From contig URQG01000032.1 of the NCBI GenBank assembly GCA_900549895.1, positions 1 through 12,402 of the forward strand: a DNA stretch of 12,402 nucleotides, given 5' to 3'. Of the stretch, positions 6,585-12,402 are shown piece after piece. The notes under the pieces were generated by a model that was given only the letters and a program-made list of their open reading frames with translations, was not told where the DNA came from and did no database searches. The position numbers and the translations under genes were made by a program. Source of the stretch: an uncultured Lachnobacterium sp. (lineage in GTDB: Bacteria; Bacillota; Clostridia; Lachnospirales; Lachnospiraceae). How positions within the stretch are numbered: the first letter of the stretch is position 1; each line of letters starts with the position of its first letter.

Positions 6585-6875
6585 ATGAACAAGTATGAAT
6601 TAGCACTCGTAGTTAGTGCAAAGATCGAAGATGATGCGAGAACAGCAACCGTTGAGAAGGCAAAAGAGTACATCACTCGTGCAGGCGGTACTGTAACAGA
6701 AGTTGAAGAATGGGGTAAGAAGAAGTTAGCTTACGACGTTCAGAAGATGAGCGAAGGTTTCTACTACTTCATCCAGTTCGATGCTGCATCTGATGTTCCT
6801 GCAAAGGTTGAGCAGGATGTTCGTATCATGGACAATGTTCTTCGTTTCTTATGCGTTAGAAAAGACGAGGCATAG
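6585..6875 (+). CDS. rpsF: 30S ribosomal protein S6
   Basis: A 96-residue protein, the normal S6 length, which pairs with S18 on the platform of the 30S subunit. Family sequence is seen throughout: MNKYELALVVSAKIEDDAR at the start, then WGKKKLAYDVQKMSEGFYYF (43-62) and RIMDNVLRFLCVRKDE near the end. The ribosome binding site AAAAGGAGGT (6566-6575) is strong. First gene of the S6-SSB-S18 operon, with its own promoter and leader hairpin. Codon use is visibly more biased (AAG, GAA, GTT, CGT) than in neighbours, as expected for a highly expressed gene. Confidence 0.97.
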   Translation: MNKYELALVVSAKIEDDARTATVEKAKEYITRAGGTVTEVEEWGKKKLAYDVQKMSEGFYYFIQFDAASDVPAKVEQDVRIMDNVLRFLCVRKDEA

Positions 6876-6896
6876 TATAAGAAAGTAGGAGATCGT

Positions 6897-7340
6897 ATGA
6901 ATAAAGTTATTCTTATGGGAAGACTGACCAGAGATGCTGAAATCCGTTACTCACAGGGGGAGAGTTCAACCGCTATCGCAAGATTTTCACTTGCAGTTGA
7001 CCGTCGCTTCCGTCGTGACAATGACGAGCAGACAGCGGATTTCATTAACTGTGTTGCCTTTGGCAGAACAGCAGAATTTCTGGAGAGATTCGGCCGCAAG
7101 GGAACGAAGTTTGTTCTCGAAGGTCGTATACAGACAGGCAGCTATACAAACAAAGATGGACAGCGTGTTTACACGACAGATGTTGTAGCTGAGAACGTTG
7201 AGTTTGCAGAGAGCAAGAACAACAGCTCGGCAGGCAATGATTTTGGCGGGGCACCGAGTGCTCCATCACCAAGCGGAGCTGCCGGAGATGGTTTTATGAA
7301 TATTCCGGAAGGAATTGACGAAGAATTACCATTTAACTAA
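6897..7340 (+). CDS. ssb: Single-stranded DNA-binding protein
   Basis: A 147-residue SSB that coats single-stranded DNA in replication, repair and recombination and recruits partners through its C-terminal tip. An OB fold covers about 1-107, with MNKVILMGRLTRDAEIRYS at the start, FINCVAFGRTAEFLERFGRKG in the middle (two blocks) and VYTTDVVAENVEFAE at the end. A Gly/Ser/Pro/Ala-rich linker follows, then an acidic tip ending EELPFN. Most SSBs end with Phe; here one Asn follows it. The start at 6897 has GTAGGAG at 6885-6891, a little close but usable. It lies 21 nt after rpsF and is co-transcribed with it, the standard Firmicute arrangement. Confidence 0.96.
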   Translation: MNKVILMGRLTRDAEIRYSQGESSTAIARFSLAVDRRFRRDNDEQTADFINCVAFGRTAEFLERFGRKGTKFVLEGRIQTGSYTNKDGQRVYTTDVVAENVEFAESKNNSSAGNDFGGAPSAPSPSGAAGDGFMNIPEGIDEELPFN

Positions 7341-7345
7341 AAGAT

Positions 7346-7374
7346 GTGTTGAGTTTTCGCAGAAAACTTAACAT
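7346..7374 (+). promoter_or_regulatory. Long hairpin between ssb and rpsR
   Basis: GTTGAGTTTTC pairs with GAAAACTTAAC around a GCA loop, with one G-T wobble; flanking pairs extend the stem to about 13 bp. No T-run follows, so it is not a standard terminator. It lies in an unusually long 101-nt gap inside a ribosomal operon, and could be a processing site, an attenuator or a regulatory protein-binding structure. A second weaker helix is possible between CACCCC (about 7381-7388) and GGGTTGGTG (about 7408-7416), just before the rpsR ribosome binding site. Confidence 0.55.
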
Positions 7375-7441
7375 GCAGCGCCACCCCTCACTGAAAGCGA
7401 TTTGAATGGGTTGGTGTTCAAAAAATAAGGAGGTAATAAAG

Positions 7442-7705
7442 ATGGCTTACAATAAGACAGCTGATCGTGAAGGTTCTTCAATGAAGAGAAGACCTATGCG
7501 TAGAAGAAAAAAGGTATGTGTATTCTGTGGCAAGGATAATGTCATTGATTATAAGGATATCAACAAGTTAAAGAGATACATCTCTGAGAGAGGAAAGATC
7601 CTTCCTCGCCGTATCACAGGAAACTGTGCTAAGCATCAGAGAGCTCTTACAGTTGCAATCAAGAGAGCACGTCATTTAGCAATGATGCCATACGTTTGCG
7701 AATAA
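7442..7705 (+). CDS. rpsR: 30S ribosomal protein S18 (zinc-binding C+ form)
   Basis: An 87-residue protein of the 30S platform, partner of S6. The family core is clear: DYKDINKLKRYISERGKILP (36-55), RRITGNCAKHQRALTVAIKR (56-75) and HLAMMPYV near the end. Unlike B. subtilis S18 it keeps a full set of possible zinc ligands, CVFC (26, 29) and NCAKH (62, 65), i.e. the C+ type. A basic N-terminal extension (MKRRPMRRRKK) precedes it. The start at 7442 is set by AAGGAGGT at 7427-7434; an in-frame earlier ATG at 7406 has no ribosome binding site and would add non-family sequence. Last gene of the operon, followed by a terminator. Confidence 0.96.
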   Translation: MAYNKTADREGSSMKRRPMRRRKKVCVFCGKDNVIDYKDINKLKRYISERGKILPRRITGNCAKHQRALTVAIKRARHLAMMPYVCE

Positions 7706-7715
7706 ATTGTACTTT

Positions 7716-7748
7716 AGGCCAACTATCTTCGGATGGTTGGTCTTTTTT
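7716..7748 (+). terminator. Rho-independent terminator of the rpsF operon
   Basis: AGGCCAACTATC pairs with GATGGTTGGTCT around a TTCG loop (the very stable C-UUCG-G closure), followed by TTTTTT at 7743-7748. It starts 11 nt after the rpsR stop. Confidence 0.93.
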
Positions 7749-7762
7749 ACTATAAAACTATT

Positions 7763-7840
7763 TTGTAAGATAATATTTGAAGCGTGTTATACTTTTGTTA
7801 AATAAGTATCTTGACATAATTCGACAAAAATGCAAAGATA
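7763..7840 (+). promoter_or_regulatory. Candidate promoter region before the small membrane protein gene
   Basis: Two partial signals are present. TATACT at 7788-7793 has a TGn extended -10 (7785-7787) with TTGTAA at 7763-7768, though the spacer is 19 nt. A perfect TTGACA sits at 7811-7816 but only AAAGAT (with an upstream TG) at 7834-7839 in the right place. The extended -10 site looks the better of the two. The region lies after the rpsR terminator, so a promoter is needed here. Confidence 0.4.
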
Positions 7841-7881
7841 GAACTGTTGAATAAATATACATTTACCAGGAGGTTATGAAA

Positions 7882-8142
7882 ATGGGCGTTGCGTCATTAG
7901 TACTTGGAATTATCTCACTTGTAATCGGTGTATTTTCGAGTGGTCTTTTAGGATGGTTAGGAGCAATCTTAGCTATCATCGGAATTGTTCTCGGAGCACT
8001 TGGTAAAAAGAATCCGGAGAAGAGTGGAATTGCTACAGCCGGTTTAGTATGTTCTATTATTGGTTTGGTTCTTTGCCTGATCTTATACGTTGCATGTGCT
8101 GCATGCGTAGGTGGAGTTGCAGGCGGATTATCTTCACTCTAA
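7882..8142 (+). CDS. Small glycine-rich membrane protein (DUF4190-like)
   Basis: An 86-residue, very hydrophobic protein. Two long membrane stretches (about 2-42 and 49-80) are separated by a short charged turn, GKKNPEKSG. The repeated pattern ASLVLGIISLVIG, then GLVCSIIGLVLCLILY, with G-xx-G spacing between helices, is typical of DUF4190 and related small Firmicute membrane proteins; no biochemical role is known. The start at 7882 is preferred: AGGAGG (7868-7873) is 8 nt away, while the in-frame ATG at 7876 is only 2 nt from it and would add Met-Lys. A hairpin terminator follows directly. It stands alone in transcription, but such proteins often accompany zinc-ribbon membrane proteins like those at the right end of this window. 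Confidence 0.75.
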   Translation: MGVASLVLGIISLVIGVFSSGLLGWLGAILAIIGIVLGALGKKNPEKSGIATAGLVCSIIGLVLCLILYVACAACVGGVAGGLSSL

Positions 8143-8155
8143 TAATTGAAATGAG

Positions 8156-8191
8156 AAAAGAAACTCCTGCGTTAAGCGGGAGTTTTCTTTT
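8156..8191 (+). terminator. Rho-independent terminator after the small membrane protein gene
   Basis: AAACTCCTGC pairs with GCGGGAGTTT around a GTTAA loop, extended by AAAAG against CTTTT with one bulge; the T-run is at 8188-8191. The stem is A-rich on the left and T-rich on the right. It ends only 14 nt before the next start codon. Confidence 0.85.
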
Positions 8192-8204
8192 AAAATGAGG
8201 TAAT

Positions 8205-10256
8205 ATGCATTTATATATACAAATAATGGGGTTGCAATTGCCATCCTATGGTCTGTTGATCGCTACGGGCGTCGTTATTGCCAACTTTGTATCGTATCTG
8301 ATCTTGCGGAAAACGAAGCAGGATGGCAATGATTTTATTATTTTAGAGGCCTATGGAATTCTTGGTGGATTTATAGGGGCAAAAGTGTTGTATCTGATCG
8401 TATCCAGAAACCAGATTGACTGGAACAGGATTACGGATATAACTTATGCAAACCAATTGATGCTCAGTGGATTTGTTTTTTATGGCGGCTTGATCGGAGG
8501 CATACTTTTTATTTTCCTTGCAGGAAAGATACATAAGATTCCGGCACTGGAATATATCCGCAATTTTGTTTTTGTTATTCCGTTTATTCACAGCTTTGGA
8601 AGAGTGGGATGCTTTATGGCAGGATGTTGTTACGGAAAACCGTATGACGGTCCGTTTGCCGTCGTATTTCCCGAAAATTCCTATGCATTACCGGGCGTAA
8701 AACTATTTCCGATTCAGTTAGTCGAGGCCGGTGGGTTGATGGTTATCGCGATATTGCTCATTATTCTGCGATTGCGATTCCATTTTGTCTATACGATTGA
8801 ATTTTATTTTATCGTTTATGGTCTATTCCGGTTTATACTCGAGTATTTTCGGTATGATGCAATTCGCGGAAGCTGGGGAGCATTTACAACGTCGCAGTGG
8901 ATCAGTCTGGTTTTTATTGTGATCGGAATGATCGCAGTGTTTCGTTCGAAGATAAGGAAAGGACGGGACGGAAACAGTGCGTTGAAGAGAAAGACATTCA
9001 TTTGTTTATGTGGAGTTCTGCTTTTGGTGGGAATTACAGTCATATGGCATAAGGCTGTAAATGATAAAACGATACGGAACCCCGATGTGATCCTTAAGCA
9101 CGTTATAAAAGATACGCAGCCGGAGTCGACAGAAATTCTGAGAACAACACAGACGGAGAAAATGGAAAAGACGATAGAGGCAGAGAAAGTGAATGTGCCG
9201 GAATTGAGCGCACAACGCGAGGACACAGGTCATATTAAGATCAGGTGGGCAGATGATTTAGATGGCTTGGTCACGGGGTATTTTATAGAAAGATGCGACA
9301 ACCGGGCAGAGATACATACATGGGATTTGATTGATCAAGTAAAGATTGAGGAACATGTGAAGGGACAACTCTATGAATACACGGATGCGCTGAATTCTAC
9401 AGATCCGCAACAGTATATTTATCGTATTGTTCCACAGTTTCGGGATTCCGATGCCTATGTTGCGGTAAAAGAACCCGGAGTTTTATGCAGCAATTGGAAG
9501 ATCTGCATTGATCCGGGGCATTATGCAGGAAAAAATGATGTACCGGGACCGGATTCTTACGGGTATGCAGAAGGCGATTTTGCCTTGCCGATCGCTCTTG
9601 AGTTAAAAGAAAAGCTGGAAAAGGAATATGGCATTGCGGTCTGTATGACGCGGGATACCGGAAGTATTTCCATTGGCGGATATACGGATGCATCGCTTGA
9701 CAGTGGCCATATCAGCTTACGCGGAGCATATGCGGCGGAGCAGCAATGTGATTTATTTGTATCGATCCATACCAATGCGAATGAAGATAATGCAAACGGT
9801 GCAGCAACATATCAACAGCCGATTTCCATTGATAAACCTATTATTATTGCCAATGACCGGATGCTTTCATCACAAACGCTTTGTGCGGTATGCAATCAGA
9901 TAGGGAAGAATCTGGCAGACGTCAGCTATGACATGGGAATATCTTCGCATAAAGATTTTGCAGAAATCACCGGGAATAATGTCCGGGAATGGACAATTTC
10001 CTATAATGACAGTACAGATGAGTCAGGAACCGTAGTTTGCAGGCACGGAGATCATGGACAGTATTATGGAGTTTTACGAGGGGCGGAAGAAGCCGGAGTT
10101 CCCGGTATTATCATTGAACATGGATATCACACGGTGGCGGAAATGAGGGCTGCTGCCCAAAACAGTAACTTAAAGAGCAAGTGGGCCGAAGCGGATGCGC
10201 AGGGAATTGCATCCGGATTGAACTTTCAGAAACAAAATGAGACAGATAAAAGATGA
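8205..10256 (+). CDS. Lgt-like membrane enzyme fused to N-acetylmuramoyl-L-alanine amidase
   Basis: A 683-residue two-enzyme fusion. Residues 1 to about 250 are an Lgt (prolipoprotein diacylglyceryl transferase) fold with seven hydrophobic segments and motifs SYGLLIATG (14-22), YGGLIGG (93-99), HSFGRVGCFMAGCCYG (129-144) and YGLFRFILEYFR (205-216). A basic cytoplasmic loop (RSKIRKGRDGN) leads to an extra membrane helix (264-283), which returns the chain to the outside. A linker and an Fn3-like domain (about 331-425) follow, then a complete amidase_3 domain (432-675): zinc ligands His439 (DPGH), Glu456 and His522 (SIHTNAN), with catalytic Glu638 (IIIEHGYH). That domain cleaves the MurNAc-L-Ala bond of peptidoglycan. 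The Lgt part keeps Y15, R133, G144, R209 and E213 but has Tyr93, Cys136 and Cys141 where E. coli has H103, N146 and E151. GAGG at 8197-8200 sets the start. Confidence 0.88.
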   Translation: MHLYIQIMGLQLPSYGLLIATGVVIANFVSYLILRKTKQDGNDFIILEAYGILGGFIGAKVLYLIVSRNQIDWNRITDITYANQLMLSGFVFYGGLIGGILFIFLAGKIHKIPALEYIRNFVFVIPFIHSFGRVGCFMAGCCYGKPYDGPFAVVFPENSYALPGVKLFPIQLVEAGGLMVIAILLIILRLRFHFVYTIEFYFIVYGLFRFILEYFRYDAIRGSWGAFTTSQWISLVFIVIGMIAVFRSKIRKGRDGNSALKRKTFICLCGVLLLVGITVIWHKAVNDKTIRNPDVILKHVIKDTQPESTEILRTTQTEKMEKTIEAEKVNVPELSAQREDTGHIKIRWADDLDGLVTGYFIERCDNRAEIHTWDLIDQVKIEEHVKGQLYEYTDALNSTDPQQYIYRIVPQFRDSDAYVAVKEPGVLCSNWKICIDPGHYAGKNDVPGPDSYGYAEGDFALPIALELKEKLEKEYGIAVCMTRDTGSISIGGYTDASLDSGHISLRGAYAAEQQCDLFVSIHTNANEDNANGAATYQQPISIDKPIIIANDRMLSSQTLCAVCNQIGKNLADVSYDMGISSHKDFAEITGNNVREWTISYNDSTDESGTVVCRHGDHGQYYGVLRGAEEAGVPGIIIEHGYHTVAEMRAAAQNSNLKSKWAEADAQGIASGLNFQKQNETDKR

Positions 10257-10336
10257 CAGAATCTGTAAAAAGAGGTAGGCTATTATTTAGTGTGGTTAAT
10301 AAATGGGAGAGAAAGAGAGAAAGGAAGTAATAAAGT

Positions 10337-10885
10337 ATGTCATTTTTTGACGAAGTAGGGAAAAAGATTACAGATGTAGGTCAGGGAACGATCCAAAAGA
10401 CAAAGAACATGGCGGATGTTGCTAAATTAAACTCTGTAATTTCCGAGGAAGAGCAAAAGATCAAGAGTACATATGAGCAGATTGGGCAGATATATGTCCA
10501 GAAATACCGTCAGAATCCGGAACCGGATCTTGAGGCATATGTGAGAGCAATCGTATTATCGGAACAGAAGATTGCGGAGAGTAATCATTCGATTCAGGAG
10601 TTAAAAGGAATGGTTGCATGCAGTAAATGCGGTGCAATGGTGGATAAAGATGCAGCTTTCTGTCCAACATGCGGAAATGCTATGCCGGTAAAAGAGAAGA
10701 AGGTTGTTGCGGCGTCGTTTTGTACATCATGCGGAGCTGCCGTTGTTCCGGGACAGAAGTTTTGCGTATCATGCGGAGCTCCGGTTGTTGGTTTTGGCAC
10801 AACTCCGGTGCAACAGGCACAGCCGGCGCAGAATGTTGCGACAAATGTAACAAATGTGCAGGGAGAAGCCTCGACAGAAAAATAA
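10337..10885 (+). CDS. Coiled-coil double zinc-ribbon protein, function unknown
   Basis: A 182-residue soluble protein. It starts MSFFDEVGKKITDVGQGT, followed by a helical, probably coiled-coil region (about 25-90, rich in E, K, Q), a start seen in many Firmicute zinc-ribbon proteins. Two zinc ribbons follow: Cys95, 98, 109, 112 and Cys129, 132, 143, 146, each of the form CxxCG-x9-CxxCG. The tail is Gln/Pro/Ala/Thr-rich and disordered. There is no signal peptide or membrane helix, so it should be cytoplasmic, perhaps as a scaffold or adaptor. The ribosome binding site is AAGGAAG at 10321-10327. It lies 80 nt after the fusion gene with no clear promoter between, and 19 nt before the next zinc-ribbon gene, with which it surely forms a unit. 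No enzymatic motif is present. Confidence 0.8.
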   Translation: MSFFDEVGKKITDVGQGTIQKTKNMADVAKLNSVISEEEQKIKSTYEQIGQIYVQKYRQNPEPDLEAYVRAIVLSEQKIAESNHSIQELKGMVACSKCGAMVDKDAAFCPTCGNAMPVKEKKVVAASFCTSCGAAVVPGQKFCVSCGAPVVGFGTTPVQQAQPAQNVATNVTNVQGEASTEK

Positions 10886-10904
10886 CAGAACAGGGAGGAT
10901 GAAA

Positions 10905-12380
10905 ATGTTTTGTTCAAAATGTGGAGCGGAAATAAAAGAGGGGCATAAGTTTTGCATGAGCTGCGGAGCTCCGGTAGTGGTTCCGACAGCAACGCGGGAA
11001 GCGACACCAATGCCTGCAGTGACTCCTAAGCCCCAAAAGGAGCAGAAGAGTGAGCCTAAGGCGAAGAAGCAAAAGGCGCCGAAAGCACCGAAGCCGCAAA
11101 AGCAGGTGGAAAAGACGGAAGCTCCGAAACAGAAAAAGGGAAAAGCAGGAACCGTTGTACTTATTATTGTTGCGGCATTAATTGTAGTTGCAATTGTGCT
11201 GATCGCATTAAAACTCTTATGGAACGATAATCCGGTTGAAACAAAGAAAACCGATGACGATTGGACCACTGTGTCAGATGGAACACAGGCTTCAGAAAAT
11301 CGATCGGAAGAAGAGACCGACAATGTTTTGAAAGAACAGCTGCAACAGGTTATCTCTGAAAAGGGAGATGTACGGGGAAGTAATGTCGATCTCTGTAAAG
11401 GGAAGGATCCGACAGGAATGAGCGGTGTTATGGGAAGTGCCATATTAGATGTGAGCGGTGACGGTGTCGATGATCTTATCGTCGTTTATGCGGAAAGTAA
11501 CAACATATGTATATGTGCGGATGTCTATACCGTAGAAGGAGATAAAGCGGTAAGAAAAGGCACGCGAGTTGTTAAATTATCCTCTATTTATATAGACGGA
11601 GGTGAGCAGCTTGGTGGAATTTATCTCAAACAGACTTCCGATGGCTGGAATCTGATTGCGGACAGTTACGATTTGGCATGGATGTTTTCCGACGGTGTTT
11701 TCCGACAGATCCGGGCTGTGTCTTGTAAAGATCATACCTACGATTCTGTGGGGGAGTATGATTATGCGGGATCAGATATGATGGACCAGGATTATGAGGC
11801 AGGAAATGACGTGGCCAGGAAGATCGGTATGTCTGGAGTAAATCATAGTCTGGATCAGCCATACTTTGCGGAGGATCAGAATGTAACGCTCATTGCGGCA
11901 TACCATTCCGAATTGTTACCGTTAACAATTGCAGAGATTACAAGTTTAAAAAATGGCGAAAAATATGGAAAATTCTATATTGATAATGTGGATCCCGTCG
12001 ACAGTTCTGCAGCGGCAAATTTTGTAAAGACCTATAATAAGGCAAAAGATGAGGTTGAAAAAGAAAGAGAGGCTGCAGAACAGGAAAATTCGGATTATAT
12101 TCTTCCAATGAGTTCGGAGCGTGAGCTTACAGAAGCAGATATTGCGGATATCGAGGATGATGCATGGATGCTGAAGCTGGCACGCAATGAGATATATGCA
12201 AGACATGGAAGAATGTTTAAAGATGAAAGTATACAGGAGTATTTTGATTCAAAAGATTGGTACGAACCAAAATACACTGCGGATGAGTTCGAAAGCGACC
12301 ACAAAGATTTAATTTCGAAATTGGAAGCAAAAAATGCTGCTTTCATTCAGGAGTATGAGCACAAATTGAGTAATGAATAA
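10905..12380 (+). CDS. Membrane-anchored zinc-ribbon protein with YARHG domain
   Basis: A 491-residue single-pass membrane protein. Order: one zinc ribbon at the very N-terminus (Cys3, 6, 17, 20); a Lys/Pro-rich cytoplasmic linker (27-81); a membrane helix (about 83-106); an acidic outside linker; an extracellular region with a DVSGDGVDDLIVVY loop (182-195), like the calcium-binding FG-GAP/VCBS type; a short coiled coil (378-396); and a C-terminal YARHG domain (about 420-480, with ARNEIYARHGRMF and DWYEPKY). YARHG domains are extracellular and of unknown function. The zinc ribbon on the inside and the sensor-like domain outside suggest signal passing or anchoring, which is inference. GGGAGG (10893-10898) is 6 nt from the ATG at 10905 and directly abuts another in-frame ATG at 10899, so I chose 10905. 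The stop is 22 nt before the window end. Confidence 0.82.
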   Translation: MFCSKCGAEIKEGHKFCMSCGAPVVVPTATREATPMPAVTPKPQKEQKSEPKAKKQKAPKAPKPQKQVEKTEAPKQKKGKAGTVVLIIVAALIVVAIVLIALKLLWNDNPVETKKTDDDWTTVSDGTQASENRSEEETDNVLKEQLQQVISEKGDVRGSNVDLCKGKDPTGMSGVMGSAILDVSGDGVDDLIVVYAESNNICICADVYTVEGDKAVRKGTRVVKLSSIYIDGGEQLGGIYLKQTSDGWNLIADSYDLAWMFSDGVFRQIRAVSCKDHTYDSVGEYDYAGSDMMDQDYEAGNDVARKIGMSGVNHSLDQPYFAEDQNVTLIAAYHSELLPLTIAEITSLKNGEKYGKFYIDNVDPVDSSAAANFVKTYNKAKDEVEKEREAAEQENSDYILPMSSERELTEADIADIEDDAWMLKLARNEIYARHGRMFKDESIQEYFDSKDWYEPKYTADEFESDHKDLISKLEAKNAAFIQEYEHKLSNE

Positions 12381-12402
12381 AAATGATTCAGTTATCAAGG
12401 TG

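Noticed and set aside
6009..6606. Overlapping minus-strand frames behind the sirtuin and DUF951 genes
   Set aside because: They are antisense to well-supported genes with clear ribosome binding sites and families, and show no coding signals of their own.
7406..7441. Upstream start for rpsR giving a 99-residue protein
   Set aside because: The added 12 residues do not resemble S18, and the strong AAGGAGGT site serves the ATG at 7442.
10769..11443. Long open frame of 224 codons on the minus strand
   Set aside because: It lies opposite the zinc-ribbon genes. Its composition (Ser, Thr, Phe, Cys runs) is the mirror of their Lys/Pro/Gly codons, and it has no ribosome binding site or family resemblance.
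1..12402. Mobile element, CRISPR array or defence system
   Set aside because: I found no transposase, integrase, regularly spaced repeats, target-site duplications or defence domains. Gene content and codon use are consistent with core chromosome.

Overview
All protein genes in this window lie on the + strand. They look like chromosomal DNA of a low-to-mid GC, spore-forming, motile Gram-positive anaerobe. The best guess is a Lachnospiraceae-like clostridium (Roseburia / Lachnospira / Butyrivibrio neighbourhood). The placement rests on the spore-maturation pair spmAB, a clostridial-style chemoreceptor, the DUF951-rpsF-ssb-rpsR cluster, zinc-ribbon envelope proteins ending in a YARHG domain, strong AGGAGG ribosome binding sites and sigma-A promoters with 17-nt spacers. 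It comes from protein recognition only, not from a search.

Layout. (1) 1-1253: spmA and spmB, translationally coupled, with sigma-E-like promoter sequences upstream. (2) 1253-3240: a 595-residue transmembrane chemoreceptor with an sCache_2-type sensor, HAMP and signalling domain. It has a clear sigma-A promoter, preceded by a helically phased series of AAATT boxes and a 22-bp tandem repeat, and is followed by a strong hairpin. (3) 3272-3422: a complete single-gene transcription unit for initiator tRNA-fMet (promoter, tRNA, terminator). (4) 3481-6233: ktrB-ktrA, a K+ uptake channel with its NAD-binding gating subunit, then a sirtuin NAD-dependent deacylase close behind. (5) 6269-7748: a DUF951 protein, then the S6-SSB-S18 operon with its own promoter, leader hairpin, a long hairpin between ssb and rpsR, and a UUCG-loop terminator. 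(6) 7882-12380: an envelope-type group. It holds a small glycine-rich membrane protein, an Lgt-like enzyme fused to an extracellular amidase, a coiled-coil double zinc-ribbon protein, and a membrane-anchored zinc-ribbon/YARHG protein.

The most unusual item is the 683-residue protein at 8205-10256. An Lgt-type (prolipoprotein diacylglyceryl transferase) membrane domain is joined in one frame, through an added eighth membrane helix and an Fn3-like domain, to a complete amidase_3 zinc hydrolase. The predicted topology is self-consistent. The Lgt part lacks three polar active-site residues of the canonical enzyme (H to Y, N to C, E to C), so it may have a different acyl-transfer or binding role.

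I see no CRISPR array, insertion sequence, integrase, phage gene or recognisable defence system. No gene appears broken. No stretch over 300 bases lacks a gene; the longest between protein genes (3184-3480) holds the tRNA unit.
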